Positions 53,300 through 61,711 of a stretch of DNA of 64,000 nt are shown piece after piece. The DNA is from UBA12567 sp964598425 (GTDB lineage Bacteria; Planctomycetota; Phycisphaerae; Phycisphaerales; SM1A02). Below the pieces are notes generated by a model that saw only the letters and a program-made list of their open reading frames with translations, did no database searches and was not told where the DNA came from. The stretch covers positions 98,541 through 162,540 of the forward strand of contig CAZRBV010000001.1 in the NCBI GenBank assembly GCA_964598425.1. The letters are read 5' to 3'. The position numbers and the translations under genes were made by a program. Numbering within the stretch: position 1 is the first letter of the stretch; each line of letters starts with the position of its first letter.

Positions 53300-54463
53300 A
53301 TGTTGTCCCCGCCGGATGGTCTCACCGCTGATTATGAACTGCTCGGTCGCCTCATGGCCATCGACAAGACGTCGGGCGGCCCCTGCAACCCCGCGCTCGA
53401 TGCGGTGGGCGAGCTTCTCGACGATGCGGGCTGTCAGGTTCATCGTCATGCAGGTGCAGGTGAGGGGAGGGACAATCTCATCGCCATTGCGGGCCCGGTT
53501 GGCGAGCCGGGCGGTCTGAGCCTGTCGGGGCACATGGACACCGTGCCGGTTGGTGATGGGTGGAGTAGCGATCCGTTTTCGCTGACGAAGCGAGATGATC
53601 GGTGGTACGGCCGCGGCAGTTGTGACATGACGGGCTTTGTGGCTATGGCGACAAACCTGCTGCGCGAAGTGGACCAACTCGAACGGCCCCTCGCGCTCAT
53701 TCTCACGAGCGATGAAGAGCTTGGTTCAATTGGGGCTGGGGTCATGGCCGACAATCCAGCGACGCTTCCGCCGCTTCCGAAGGCCTGCGTCGTGGGGGAG
53801 CCGACCTCACTGCGCGTGGTGCGATTGCACAAGGGGCACTTGAAATTCACGGTGTCTGTGAAGGGCGCAACGGGGCACACCGGGACGCCACTGAGCGGCG
53901 TCAACGCGATTGATGGTGCGCGGCTGGTGCTCGCGGCGATCGACGAGGAGCGGGCTCGGCTTGAGGACATGCGGAGCGACGAGTCGGCCGCATTCGTGCG
54001 GGTGCCGCATCCGGTTCTGGCTGCCGTCAGGGTGCGCGCAGGCAATGCATGGAATGTCATCCCGGACCTGGCCCAGGTGGATTGTGGCCTTCGCGTCCTT
54101 CCCGATCAGGACGCTGCTGTACTGCTTGACGAAATCCGGGCTGCGATTGGAGCGGCGCTTGCGAAGTGGCCGCTCGACTGGTCGCTTGACGTCTATAACG
54201 ACAATCCTCCGATGCGCACGCCACGAGGAAGCGAGATCGAGGTGGCGTGCCGGGCGCTCGTGGGGCAGGATCAGGATATTGGTGTGTCGTATTGCAGTGA
54301 CGGCGGACACCTGGGCAGGCTCGGGCTCGACTGCGTGCTCTTTGGTCCGGGGGATATTGCTGTGGCGCATCGCCCGGATGAGTATGTGCCTGAGGCTGAC
54401 ATGAAGGCTGCGAGGGAGCATCTCTCGCGGCTCATTGCGGGGCGATGTGGGGCTGCCTCATGA
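53300..54463 (+). CDS. M20-family metallodeacylase (ArgE/DapE-like)
   Basis: Zinc aminoacylase of about 387 residues. Metal and catalytic residues are visible: SGHMDTVPVGDGW with His78 and Asp80, GRGSCDMTGF with Asp109, and TSDEELGS with the catalytic Glu139/140. GATGHTGTPLSGVNAI lies in the dimerisation domain, and AHRPDEYV near the end supplies the last ligand. Sequence resembles acetylornithine deacetylase, but no arginine genes are near. It overlaps the HutF-like gene by four bases, and an N-formyl- or N-formiminoglutamate-related function in histidine breakdown is therefore possible. ATG 53300 begins just after the divergent peptidase promoter region; the open frame further upstream is antisense. 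Confidence 0.75.
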   Translation: MLSPPDGLTADYELLGRLMAIDKTSGGPCNPALDAVGELLDDAGCQVHRHAGAGEGRDNLIAIAGPVGEPGGLSLSGHMDTVPVGDGWSSDPFSLTKRDDRWYGRGSCDMTGFVAMATNLLREVDQLERPLALILTSDEELGSIGAGVMADNPATLPPLPKACVVGEPTSLRVVRLHKGHLKFTVSVKGATGHTGTPLSGVNAIDGARLVLAAIDEERARLEDMRSDESAAFVRVPHPVLAAVRVRAGNAWNVIPDLAQVDCGLRVLPDQDAAVLLDEIRAAIGAALAKWPLDWSLDVYNDNPPMRTPRGSEIEVACRALVGQDQDIGVSYCSDGGHLGRLGLDCVLFGPGDIAVAHRPDEYVPEADMKAAREHLSRLIAGRCGAAS

Positions 54464-55716
54464 GCGACTTCATCAGGCCGCGATTTGCCTGGCTCGATGG
54501 CGAGTTTCGCGAAGGAATCGAAATTGAAACGGACGGCGATGCCATTGTGGCCGTTCGTGCAACACGTGATGCGCCGAACGAGCCGAACACGGCATTGCTT
54601 CCCGGATTCGTCAACGCTCACAGCCATGCCTTTCAACGCGGCCTTCGGGGACGGGGCGAAGTGTTTACGAATCCGAAGGATGACTTCTGGTCGTGGCGCG
54701 AGGCTATGTATGGACTCGTTGAGACGTTGACGCCTGAGACGGCCCACCAGCACAGCCTGCGTGCCTTCCAGGAGATGCGGTCCGGAGGGATCACGAGCGT
54801 TGGTGAGTTTCACTACATTCATCACAGCGATGCGGGCCTCGACTTTGCGCTCGATGAGGCCGTGCTTCAAGCGGCTCGGGATGCAGACATTCGCATTGTG
54901 CTGCTTCACGCCTGTTATCTGACCGGCGGTTTCGATTCGCCGCTCTCAGGTGCGCAGCGGCGCTTCGATGGCGCGGACTTGGATCGGTGGTGGGAAGCGG
55001 TTGATCGTGCCAGCGCCGCCTGCCGAGGGCCGAAGCAATCGGTTGGTGTCGTCGTTCATTCGCTGCGGGCGGTGCCGATCGATGTGGCCGCTCAGTTGCG
55101 AGTCGAAGCACATCGGCGTGGCATGGTGGTACATCTGCATCTTGAGGAACAGCCAGCCGAGATCGAAGCATGCCGCGCGGCTCATGGGTGCACGCCGATG
55201 CGGCTGGTGCTTGACCGGCTCGACCCCGGTCCCGACATGACCGCCGTGCACTGTACGCACACCGACCCTGGGGAAATGGCCCAGTACGCTGCGAGCGGCG
55301 CTCACGTGTGCCTGTGTCCCCTGACCGAGGCCAATCTCGGCGACGGCATTGCGGACGTGACAGGAATGCGGCGCAGCGGCGCATCGATCTGCCTTGGAAC
55401 CGATTCGAACGCAAGAGTTTCGATGATCGAAGAGATGCGATGGTGCGAGTACGGGCAGCGCCTCCGAGACGGTCGCCGCGGCGCGTGCGTAGACGGGGAC
55501 GGACGCAACGATCGTCCGCTCTTCGATATGGCCACGCGGGGCGGCGCTTCCTCGCTCGGGCTCGATGCCGGGATGCTCGCGGCCGGATGCGTAGCAGATT
55601 TTGCCCGCGTTGATCTGGCGTTGCCGGATCTGCGGGGGATTCATCGCGACTGCCTCGGGGCGGCACTCATTACCGGCGTTGCCGGACCATTCCGCCAGAA
55701 CGATGTACGCGCCTGA
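54460..55716 (+). CDS. hutF: Formimidoylglutamate deiminase-like amidohydrolase (HutF)
   Basis: Metal-dependent amidohydrolase predicted to convert N-formimino-L-glutamate to N-formyl-L-glutamate in histidine degradation. The metal site starts with NAHSHAFQRGLRGRGE (His54, His56), followed by FWSWREAMYGL, both characteristic of HutF. Further landmarks are VHLHLEEQPAEIEAC, CPLTEANLGDGI and LGTDSNARVSMIEEMR. Length 418 is slightly short of typical HutF (about 450). Start ATG 54460 lies within the M20 stop. No hutH, hutU, hutI or hutG is in the window, so the pathway assignment is tentative; the alternative is another cyclic-amidine hydrolase. Confidence 0.75.
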   Translation: MSDFIRPRFAWLDGEFREGIEIETDGDAIVAVRATRDAPNEPNTALLPGFVNAHSHAFQRGLRGRGEVFTNPKDDFWSWREAMYGLVETLTPETAHQHSLRAFQEMRSGGITSVGEFHYIHHSDAGLDFALDEAVLQAARDADIRIVLLHACYLTGGFDSPLSGAQRRFDGADLDRWWEAVDRASAACRGPKQSVGVVVHSLRAVPIDVAAQLRVEAHRRGMVVHLHLEEQPAEIEACRAAHGCTPMRLVLDRLDPGPDMTAVHCTHTDPGEMAQYAASGAHVCLCPLTEANLGDGIADVTGMRRSGASICLGTDSNARVSMIEEMRWCEYGQRLRDGRRGACVDGDGRNDRPLFDMATRGGASSLGLDAGMLAAGCVADFARVDLALPDLRGIHRDCLGAALITGVAGPFRQNDVRA

Positions 55717-55770
55717 AGCCGATCACGATCACTGCCATTGCCCGGTCGCCAATAACAAGTGAGCGATGTC

Positions 55771-55797
55771 GCATTATCGGCATTATCGGCATTGGCG
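55771..55797. repeat. Short tandem repeat, 9-bp unit
   Basis: Three units of nine bases: GCATTATCG twice, then GCATTGGCG. It lies in the 204-base gap between hutF-like and the methyltransferase gene. The rest of that gap is unusually AT-rich for this genome but I see no clear promoter. The repeat may be chance or an operator; there is no second copy elsewhere in the window that I noticed. Confidence 0.4.
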
Positions 55798-55920
55798 GCC
55801 AAAATATGCGTAGCGAACATCGCGTTCAGCCGTACGAGAAAAACGAGGCGCAGCCGTCCGGAATGGCGCGGCGCGAGATAGAATGTGTCTCAGCCGGAGA
55901 GAGACGAGGTAGATCACCCA

Positions 55921-56673
55921 ATGAGCGATCACGCGCGGGTTGAGGCCCGGGTTCATTCGGAATACGCCATTGACTCATTCACCAAAATGGATGGTGGAGT
56001 TCGGTTCTATGGGTTCGTCCATGCGGCTATTCTCAAGGCTGGCCCGAATCCGAAGGTGCTCGACTTTGGCGCTGGGCGTGGCTGCTTCCATGACAACAGA
56101 AAGTCAGACTACTCCAAGCACCTTCAGGATCTCAGGAACGCAGGCGCGGAGGTGTGGGCAGCTGACCTCGACCCGGTCGTCAAGTCGCATCCCTGTAGCG
56201 ACCATCAGGTTCACTTCGATCCCTCCGAGGCGTTGCCCTTTGAGGATGAGCAGTTCGATGTCATCGTGAGTGACATGGTGTTCGAGCACATTGCAAACCC
56301 TGGCGAGATGATGACGGAGCTCCGCCGAGTCCTTAAGCCTGGGGGGCTACTCTGTGTTCGTACGCCGAACAAGTTTGGCTATCTCGTCATGTGCTCCCGC
56401 ATGATCCCCAGTTCGATGCACGACCGACTGCTGCATTACATCCAGCCCTATCGCAAGGCTCAGGATGTGTTTCCGACCGTCTATAAGCTCAACTCGCCGC
56501 GAGACATCAAACGGTACTTCCCGAAGGATGAAGTGAGTTGGTACTACGATATCGCCGAGCCTGCGTATCACTTCAACAGGGTCCTGATCTACAGGATGCT
56601 CTTGGTCATGCACCGGCTGTTGCCGCCGAAGTTTGCAGTGGCGGTGTGCATGTTCGTGCGCAAGGCCGCATAG
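55921..56673 (+). CDS. Class I SAM-dependent methyltransferase
   Basis: Methyltransferase of 250 residues with motif I VLDFGAGRG and post-motif segments DEQFDVIVSDMVFEHIANPGE and LRRVLKPGGLLCVRTPN, a typical class I arrangement (also close to the UbiE/ArsM-like type). The C-terminal half is basic with hydrophobic patches (YHFNRVLIYRMLLVMHRLLPP), suggesting it acts near membranes or on lipids. Substrate unknown. GTG 55885 would add 12 residues; ATG 55921 is preferred since GAGGT lies upstream. Confidence 0.7.
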   Translation: MSDHARVEARVHSEYAIDSFTKMDGGVRFYGFVHAAILKAGPNPKVLDFGAGRGCFHDNRKSDYSKHLQDLRNAGAEVWAADLDPVVKSHPCSDHQVHFDPSEALPFEDEQFDVIVSDMVFEHIANPGEMMTELRRVLKPGGLLCVRTPNKFGYLVMCSRMIPSSMHDRLLHYIQPYRKAQDVFPTVYKLNSPRDIKRYFPKDEVSWYYDIAEPAYHFNRVLIYRMLLVMHRLLPPKFAVAVCMFVRKAA

Positions 56674-56754
56674 CTTCGCGGATGACGCCAGGTTTTCTCT
56701 GGGCGGGAAGAAAGCACACGAACCCGGGCGCGCTGCTGCGTCCTGGACCGAGAG

Positions 56755-57726
56755 TCATCCCTCGATTCGGGTCGCGTCCTCGGCTTGAGCTTGTCTGGCG
56801 GCTCGCCTGCGATGCTTTGGCTGAATGACATCCTTTGCCAGTCCGAGGATCTGCAGCAGCCTGATGTTGTAATAGGTGATGTCGATCTCCCACCAGCGAT
56901 GCTGGTTAGAGGCGCTTGCCGGATCGTGGTGATGGTTGTTGTGCCAACCTTCGCCCACGGCGAACAGGGCGACGATCCAGTTGTTGCGGCTTTGATCGGA
57001 CGTGGCGTAGTTGCGATACCCGAACAGATGCGTTAGTGAATTCACAGACCATGTGATGTGCCATACGGCGACGGTACGCACGAACACGCCCCATATCAGC
57101 AGGCTCAGGCCGAACTGCACTCCTGTCTCTGCTGCGCCCGAGCCGATCCACCCAATGCAGAGTCCAGCGATGAAGTACAGCGCCGCATGCAGGACGTATA
57201 GCCACACCCACATGAATGACTTCGCGAGTTTGAGGTAGAACGGATCTCGCAGAATGTCAGGTGCGAACTTCTTGTAGGTATCAAGATCATTCGTGTCGCG
57301 GTTGAGCAGCATCAGCCAGCCACAGTGCCCCCAAAGGAAGGTCACGAGCGGACTATGAGGATCGGTTGGTTGATCAGAGTCGTTGTGGTGTCTGCGGTGT
57401 GTCGAGACCCAGCGGGCGGGCGTATCTTCCATGCAGCACAGGGCGATGACGACGAAGAAGTGCTCAAGCCACTTCGGTAGTTTCGCGGACTTGTGGGCGA
57501 GGACTCGGTGATAGCAGAGGTTGATCGATTGCCCAAAGACGAATACGCCGATAACCATGGCGATCACGCCGCTCCAACTGAACAGCCACGGAATAGCGGC
57601 GAGCAGGGCAAGCGCGTGAATGAGTAGAAGGGGCGCTGCGTATATCCAGTACACCTTTGCAGGTGCGGTCGCCGCGGGCATAGGCAGCTTCTGCTCGGCA
57701 GCCCGGTTCACAGGTCTGTTTGTCAT
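56755..57726 (-). CDS. Acyl-CoA/fatty acid desaturase (delta-9 type)
   Basis: Membrane di-iron desaturase, about 323 residues, that introduces a double bond into acyl chains to adjust membrane fluidity. The three histidine boxes are HRVLAH, HRRHH and HNNHH, at the correct spacing between four predicted membrane segments. LTHLFGYRNYATSDQSRNNW precedes the last box as in delta-9 desaturases. ATG 57726 starts a basic, cytoplasmic N-terminus. It is divergently transcribed from the helicase, with a 336-base gap that contains the leader structure described separately. The C-terminal 25 residues are Lys/Arg/Gln-rich. Confidence 0.9.
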   Translation of the reverse strand: MTNRPVNRAAEQKLPMPAATAPAKVYWIYAAPLLLIHALALLAAIPWLFSWSGVIAMVIGVFVFGQSINLCYHRVLAHKSAKLPKWLEHFFVVIALCCMEDTPARWVSTHRRHHNDSDQPTDPHSPLVTFLWGHCGWLMLLNRDTNDLDTYKKFAPDILRDPFYLKLAKSFMWVWLYVLHAALYFIAGLCIGWIGSGAAETGVQFGLSLLIWGVFVRTVAVWHITWSVNSLTHLFGYRNYATSDQSRNNWIVALFAVGEGWHNNHHHDPASASNQHRWWEIDITYYNIRLLQILGLAKDVIQPKHRRRAARQAQAEDATRIEG

Positions 57727-57857
57727 GACGCTCCCAATCCCGGGTCTGTGATCACCGAAGGGGGGCCAGCCATCCGTGCTGGGCGTCGCCTTGTTCGGGT
57801 GCCGGGACACTGTACAGGGACTCAAATGCCTTGTTTGGCCAGATTTGTTTCAATGCA

Positions 57858-57873
57858 GTGCCGCCGAAGGCAC
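57858..57873 (+). other. Small hairpin in the desaturase-helicase intergenic region
   Basis: GTGCC and GGCAC form a five-pair stem around a six-base loop (GCCGAA). It lies about 130 bases upstream of the desaturase start and 190 bases before the helicase start. No T-run follows on either strand, so it is probably not an intrinsic terminator. It may belong to a promoter or leader region. Confidence 0.3.
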
Positions 57874-57945
57874 ATTTGATGTACGATCCGCCACTTCGGG
57901 TGACGCAACGGCAGAAACCACTCCGTAATGAGTGGCAAGGACCGT

Positions 57946-58004
57946 AGGGGGAGGCGTCACAAGCGTGTTTCAAGGTCGGCATGGAAAGGCCGACCACTCC
58001 CCCT
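57946..58004 (+). promoter_or_regulatory. Nested stem-loop in the leader of the DEAD-box helicase gene
   Basis: An eight-pair outer stem (AGGGGGAG at 57946-57953 with CTCCCCCT at 57997-58004, extendable by two wobble pairs) encloses a seven-pair inner stem (GGTCGGC at 57974-57980 with GCCGACC at 57989-57995). Between the outer stem and inner one lies a 20-base bulge on the left. It is 58 bases upstream of the helicase start. Cold-shock RNA helicases often carry structured leaders that control stability or translation, so this may be a temperature-responsive element. It is not a terminator, having no T-run. The prediction is by eye only. Confidence 0.5.
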
Positions 58005-58062
58005 GTCCGGCTGCGTCGCATGTGCGGTATGCAGCCACTCAACAACATTGGATGTTATTCTC

Positions 58063-59973
58063 ATGAGTTTCTCAGCATTGCGGCTCGCTGAGCCCATTGT
58101 CCGCGCTGTCTCCGCCAAGGGCTACACCACCACCACTGATATTCAGGCTGGGGCGATTCCTCCAGCAATGGAAGGTCGCGACGTGCTCGGCACGGCCCAG
58201 ACGGGGACCGGGAAGACGTGCGCCTTCGCACTCCCGATTCTGCACCGGCTCTCGCTGCAGCGAACACGGCCGCAGCCTCGCATCCGAAAGGGGCAGGAGC
58301 GCCATCGCCACGTGAGCTTCCCGCGGGCGCTCGTGCTGTGTCCAACGCGTGAACTTGCGACCCAGATTCACGGGAGCTTCAAGGGTTACGGCAATCACCT
58401 GCAGCTGAAGTTTGCCGTCGTATACGGCGGCGTCAAGCAGTATCACCAGATTCGGTCGATGCGGCGAGGCGTTGACGTGCTTGTTGCCACGCCCGGTCGG
58501 CTCAAGGATCTTGTGCAGCAGCGTCTCATCGATCTTTCGGCGGTCGAGACGCTTGTCCTCGATGAGGCGGACCGAATGCTTGACATGGGGTTCATCGCCG
58601 ATATCCGCGATATCGAGTCGATGACGCGCAAGAACCGGCAGACGCTGCTGTTCTCAGCCACAATCTCAGAGAGCATTCGCAAGCTCGCGGGCGACCTGAT
58701 GAAGAATCCCGAGCTTGTCGAGACGGCGCCCGAGGCGACGACGGTCGAGTCGGTTGAGCAGCGGGTCATCATGGTGGAGCAGCCGCAGAAGATCCAACTG
58801 CTTGCGCATGTTCTTGGCAAGGAGCCAGTGCACCGTGCTCTTGTCTTTACACGCACAAAGTATGGCGCCGACAAAGTTGCTCGCCGTCTTCAGCAGTGCG
58901 GCATTGCGGCCGATGCAATCCACTCCAACAAGTCACAGTCCGCCCGCAACGCCACGATGCAGCAGTTCCGCACTGGTGAGGTGCAGATTCTGGTGGCGAC
59001 TGATATCGCTTCAAGAGGAATTGACGTCCAATCCGTGACGCATGTCATCAACTTCGATATGCCGATCGACCCGGAGACGTATGTGCATCGCATCGGTCGG
59101 ACGGCGAGAGCGGGGGCGAGCGGCCAGGCAGTCACATTCTGCTGCCGAAACCAGCGCAAGATGCTGCGAGCGATCGAAAAGCGGGCCAGGATCAAGCTGC
59201 CCGCTGCGGAGAATCTTCCCACGATGGCGCCACTGCCACGTGCAAAGCAGGAAGAGCCAGCCGAAGCGTCTGAGCCCGCGCGGCGGGATCGTGGCGAGCG
59301 AAGAGTCAACCGGGGCTCCAAGCCGAGTTGGATGTCGGGACGCAAACAGTCAGCAGCAGGGAAGAAGAAGTACGTCAAGCGATCCGGTGGGGCGCCGCAG
59401 GGCGAAGTTCGATCCAGTTGGCGGCCAAAGGACACGGGAGATTCTTCTCCTGCCAAGCGTTCGTACGGATCAAAGAAGCACGTGTCGCAAGGCCGCGCGA
59501 AGCCCACGCAGGCCGATGGCTATACGCCGGCATGGCGAGATGACTCCAGCGGCAGCAATTCGCAGCGCACGAATTCAGGGAAGCGATATCAGAAGCCGAG
59601 CGCTGCGAAAGCAAAGAAATCGAACGGATACACCCCGGCCTGGCGGGGCGGCGATGAGGCAAAGCCACAATCGCACGCCGGGGGCAGGAAGAAGTACAGC
59701 AAGCGGTCACAGTCCAAGACATCGACTGGAAACGGGTATACCCCGGCCTGGCGAGAAGATGGGCAGTCACGTACCACACCGGGTTCGGGTGGCGGCAAGC
59801 GCCGCGCCAAGGCTGGTGGCGGCGCCTCGAAGCGCACGGGTGGATTCAAGGCGAAGTCTGGCGGCTTCAAATCAAAGTCTGGCGGAGTCAAAGCGAAGTG
59901 GCGAAGCGAGCAGGGCGGTGGCAAGGCAGGGACCAAGCGTCGCAGAGGCTCAGGCAAGCCGAGCCGAGGCTGA
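58063..59973 (+). CDS. DEAD-box ATP-dependent RNA helicase with long basic repetitive tail
   Basis: RNA helicase, probably for ribosome assembly or mRNA turnover, similar to RhlE/CsdA-type enzymes. The Q-motif region (residues 1-30) leads to Walker A AQTGTGKT; the DEAD box is LDEADRMLDMGF and motif VI is HRIGRTARAG. The helicase core ends near residue 380. The remaining 250 residues are Lys/Arg/Gly/Ser-rich and contain three copies of GYTPAWR (at 59518, 59626 and 59734, spaced exactly 108 bases) with weaker earlier copies, then GGFKAKSGGFKSKSGG. This tail likely binds RNA, or aids phase separation. ATG 58063 follows the leader hairpin; the upstream frame is open but has no homology. Confidence 0.85.
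   Translation: MSFSALRLAEPIVRAVSAKGYTTTTDIQAGAIPPAMEGRDVLGTAQTGTGKTCAFALPILHRLSLQRTRPQPRIRKGQERHRHVSFPRALVLCPTRELATQIHGSFKGYGNHLQLKFAVVYGGVKQYHQIRSMRRGVDVLVATPGRLKDLVQQRLIDLSAVETLVLDEADRMLDMGFIADIRDIESMTRKNRQTLLFSATISESIRKLAGDLMKNPELVETAPEATTVESVEQRVIMVEQPQKIQLLAHVLGKEPVHRALVFTRTKYGADKVARRLQQCGIAADAIHSNKSQSARNATMQQFRTGEVQILVATDIASRGIDVQSVTHVINFDMPIDPETYVHRIGRTARAGASGQAVTFCCRNQRKMLRAIEKRARIKLPAAENLPTMAPLPRAKQEEPAEASEPARRDRGERRVNRGSKPSWMSGRKQSAAGKKKYVKRSGGAPQGEVRSSWRPKDTGDSSPAKRSYGSKKHVSQGRAKPTQADGYTPAWRDDSSGSNSQRTNSGKRYQKPSAAKAKKSNGYTPAWRGGDEAKPQSHAGGRKKYSKRSQSKTSTGNGYTPAWREDGQSRTTPGSGGGKRRAKAGGGASKRTGGFKAKSGGFKSKSGGVKAKWRSEQGGGKAGTKRRRGSGKPSRG
59518..59754 (+). repeat. Tandem 108-bp coding repeats in the helicase tail
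   Basis: GYTPAWR recurs three times at exactly 108-base spacing (36 residues), each followed by an acidic-polar run and a Lys-rich block. Two weaker units (W at 59329 and 59419) precede them. The bases differ between copies at many synonymous positions, so these are old duplications kept by selection on the protein, rather than recent tandem copies. Confidence 0.65.
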
Positions 59974-60131
59974 GCAACTCCCCGCGTGTTGGCATGCTGT
60001 GGACCTGAGACGTGGCGTGTTTCATCCTTCCGAGGGCGTTCGGGGCACGCTGAGGGAGTCTTCGGCGCCGAGCACCTGGTACGCCCTCCTTTTTACCCCT
60101 TGCGTGCTGCGCGGCGGCTTTTGTAAGCAGT

Positions 60132-60160
60132 TTGCGGTTGCATTCAGGCTCTGCTGTAAT
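60132..60160 (+). promoter_or_regulatory. Candidate sigma-70-type promoter for the cysteine-rich protein gene
   Basis: TTGCGG (60132-60137) and TGTAAT (60155-60160) are separated by 17 bases, with TGC just before the -10, giving an extended -10 pattern. Transcription would start near 60167, 37 bases before the ATG at 60204. A GGAGAGG-like ribosome site lies before the ATG. Planctomycete promoter rules are poorly known, so this is a guess by pattern. Confidence 0.4.
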
Positions 60161-60203
60161 ACAAACAGTTCACCTGCCGCAACCGCAGGGAGAGGAGAGG
60201 GGT

Positions 60204-61619
60204 ATGGCAACACGGTGGATTGTCGCTTCGTCGCTGGCGTGTATGCTGCTTGCCTGCGGGTCGGCGGCTGCCGAACCGGTCGGCGCATGCTGCTTCAATT
60301 CGGGAGGATTCCAACAGTGCATGGACGAACTTCCTGAGGCTGACTGCCTCTCCGGCGGAGGGACCTGGCTGGGACCGGGCATTGACTGCGATTCCTATCC
60401 GTGTGCGGGGATGTCAGGGTGGGGGGCTTGCTGCAGGGCAACCGGGTTCGGCGGAGAGTTCTGCACGATTGAGTCCGAGTCGTCCTGTACGTCTTCTGGA
60501 GGAACCTGGCAAGGGGCGAACACAGCGTGCGAGGGTTTGGCCTGCGATCAACCCTGGCCCGCCCGTGGCGCCTGCTGCATGTCCTGGGGATGCCTGTTCA
60601 TGTCTCAGTACGAATGCGAGGCCTACTACGCCGGCAACTGGCTGGGTGATGGAACGCATTGCAGTGACCTCTCATGCCCAGGGGCGGAGTTTGGTGCGTG
60701 TTGCCTGACTGATCAATCGAGCGGTACGACGTATTGCCTGCTGGCTGATCAGGAGGGGTGCATGATGAACGGCGGGGTTCCACATGGCGTCGGCGTGCTC
60801 TGCACCGAGGTGAATTGCGGGGTCGTCGTGGACGGTGCATGCTGCGTTGGGAGCGCCTGTTTGATCAATTCAGCGGCGGACTGTTTCGCCATGGGTGGTT
60901 TGTATCTCGGAGATGACACGACCTGCGACGATACGCCCTGCCAACTTGGCGCGTGCTGTGTGGGGGAAGAGTGCTATGACGTCCCCGAGATGCCCTGCAT
61001 CACAAACGGCGGCGCATTTCTCGGAACCGATGTGTTGTGTGTTGACGACCCGTGTTACGAACCACCGACCCGGCCGTGTTGCATCGAAGATGTCTGCATC
61101 CAGGCCGGGCTGACCGAGTGTACCGATGCAGGCGGCCTGTTTCATTCGACGGCCGAACTGTGCGCCGAGGTGCAGTGCTACTCGAGCGATCGGGCGTGCT
61201 GCCTTGATGGGCAGTGCATCGTACTCAGTCAGGAGCAGTGCAATCTGGTTATGGGCACGTTTCTGCCCGACGAGGAAGTGTGTGACTGGGCGTTCTGTGG
61301 CGGCCACGGCGCGTGCTGCATGGATGGTACGTGTGTGCATACGACCGAAGTCGATTGTCTGGCGGCCGGCGGATGGTTCTACGGTCCCTACACAGAGTGT
61401 GAATGGGAGTACTGCGAATCGACCGTTGGCGCATGTTGTGTCGGAACTGGCTGCGCCCAAGTGTCGCAGGCGACCTGCGATCTGCTGCAAGGGCATTGGC
61501 TTGGTGTGGGAGGAGACTGCGCATCGTGCCCGCCGCCATGCGAAGGAGATGTCAATAGCGATGGCGTCGTCAATGTCGATGACCTGATGGCCGTGATCGG
61601 GTCGTGGGGGCCGTGTTAG
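60204..61619 (+). CDS. Secreted protein with ten six-cysteine repeats and a dockerin-like tail
   Basis: Exported protein of 471 residues (signal ends near SAAAEP). It consists of ten repeats of about 35-42 residues, each starting with a Cys-Cys pair (GACC in most copies, PCC or ACC in repeats 7 and 8) and carrying four more cysteines, with a central GG-W or GG-F followed by C-x(3-4)-C. The regular six-cysteine pattern suggests three disulfides per repeat. After the last repeat comes EGDVNSDGVVNVDDLMAVIGSWGPC, a single dockerin-like calcium loop. The gene has a good ribosome-binding sequence (GGAGAGG) before ATG 60204. I know no function; surface adhesion or binding of a partner is plausible. 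A decayed relative lies at 49050-49262. Confidence 0.7.
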   Translation: MATRWIVASSLACMLLACGSAAAEPVGACCFNSGGFQQCMDELPEADCLSGGGTWLGPGIDCDSYPCAGMSGWGACCRATGFGGEFCTIESESSCTSSGGTWQGANTACEGLACDQPWPARGACCMSWGCLFMSQYECEAYYAGNWLGDGTHCSDLSCPGAEFGACCLTDQSSGTTYCLLADQEGCMMNGGVPHGVGVLCTEVNCGVVVDGACCVGSACLINSAADCFAMGGLYLGDDTTCDDTPCQLGACCVGEECYDVPEMPCITNGGAFLGTDVLCVDDPCYEPPTRPCCIEDVCIQAGLTECTDAGGLFHSTAELCAEVQCYSSDRACCLDGQCIVLSQEQCNLVMGTFLPDEEVCDWAFCGGHGACCMDGTCVHTTEVDCLAAGGWFYGPYTECEWEYCESTVGACCVGTGCAQVSQATCDLLQGHWLGVGGDCASCPPPCEGDVNSDGVVNVDDLMAVIGSWGPC

Positions 61620-61711
61620 TGGCGGGCGTTGCGTCAGCTTCTGTCCGCTCGGTGTAGTCCTTCTTCTCTGCTCCCCAGAGGGAGAGAATTGGGCAATTGA
61701 AGACCACCTCA

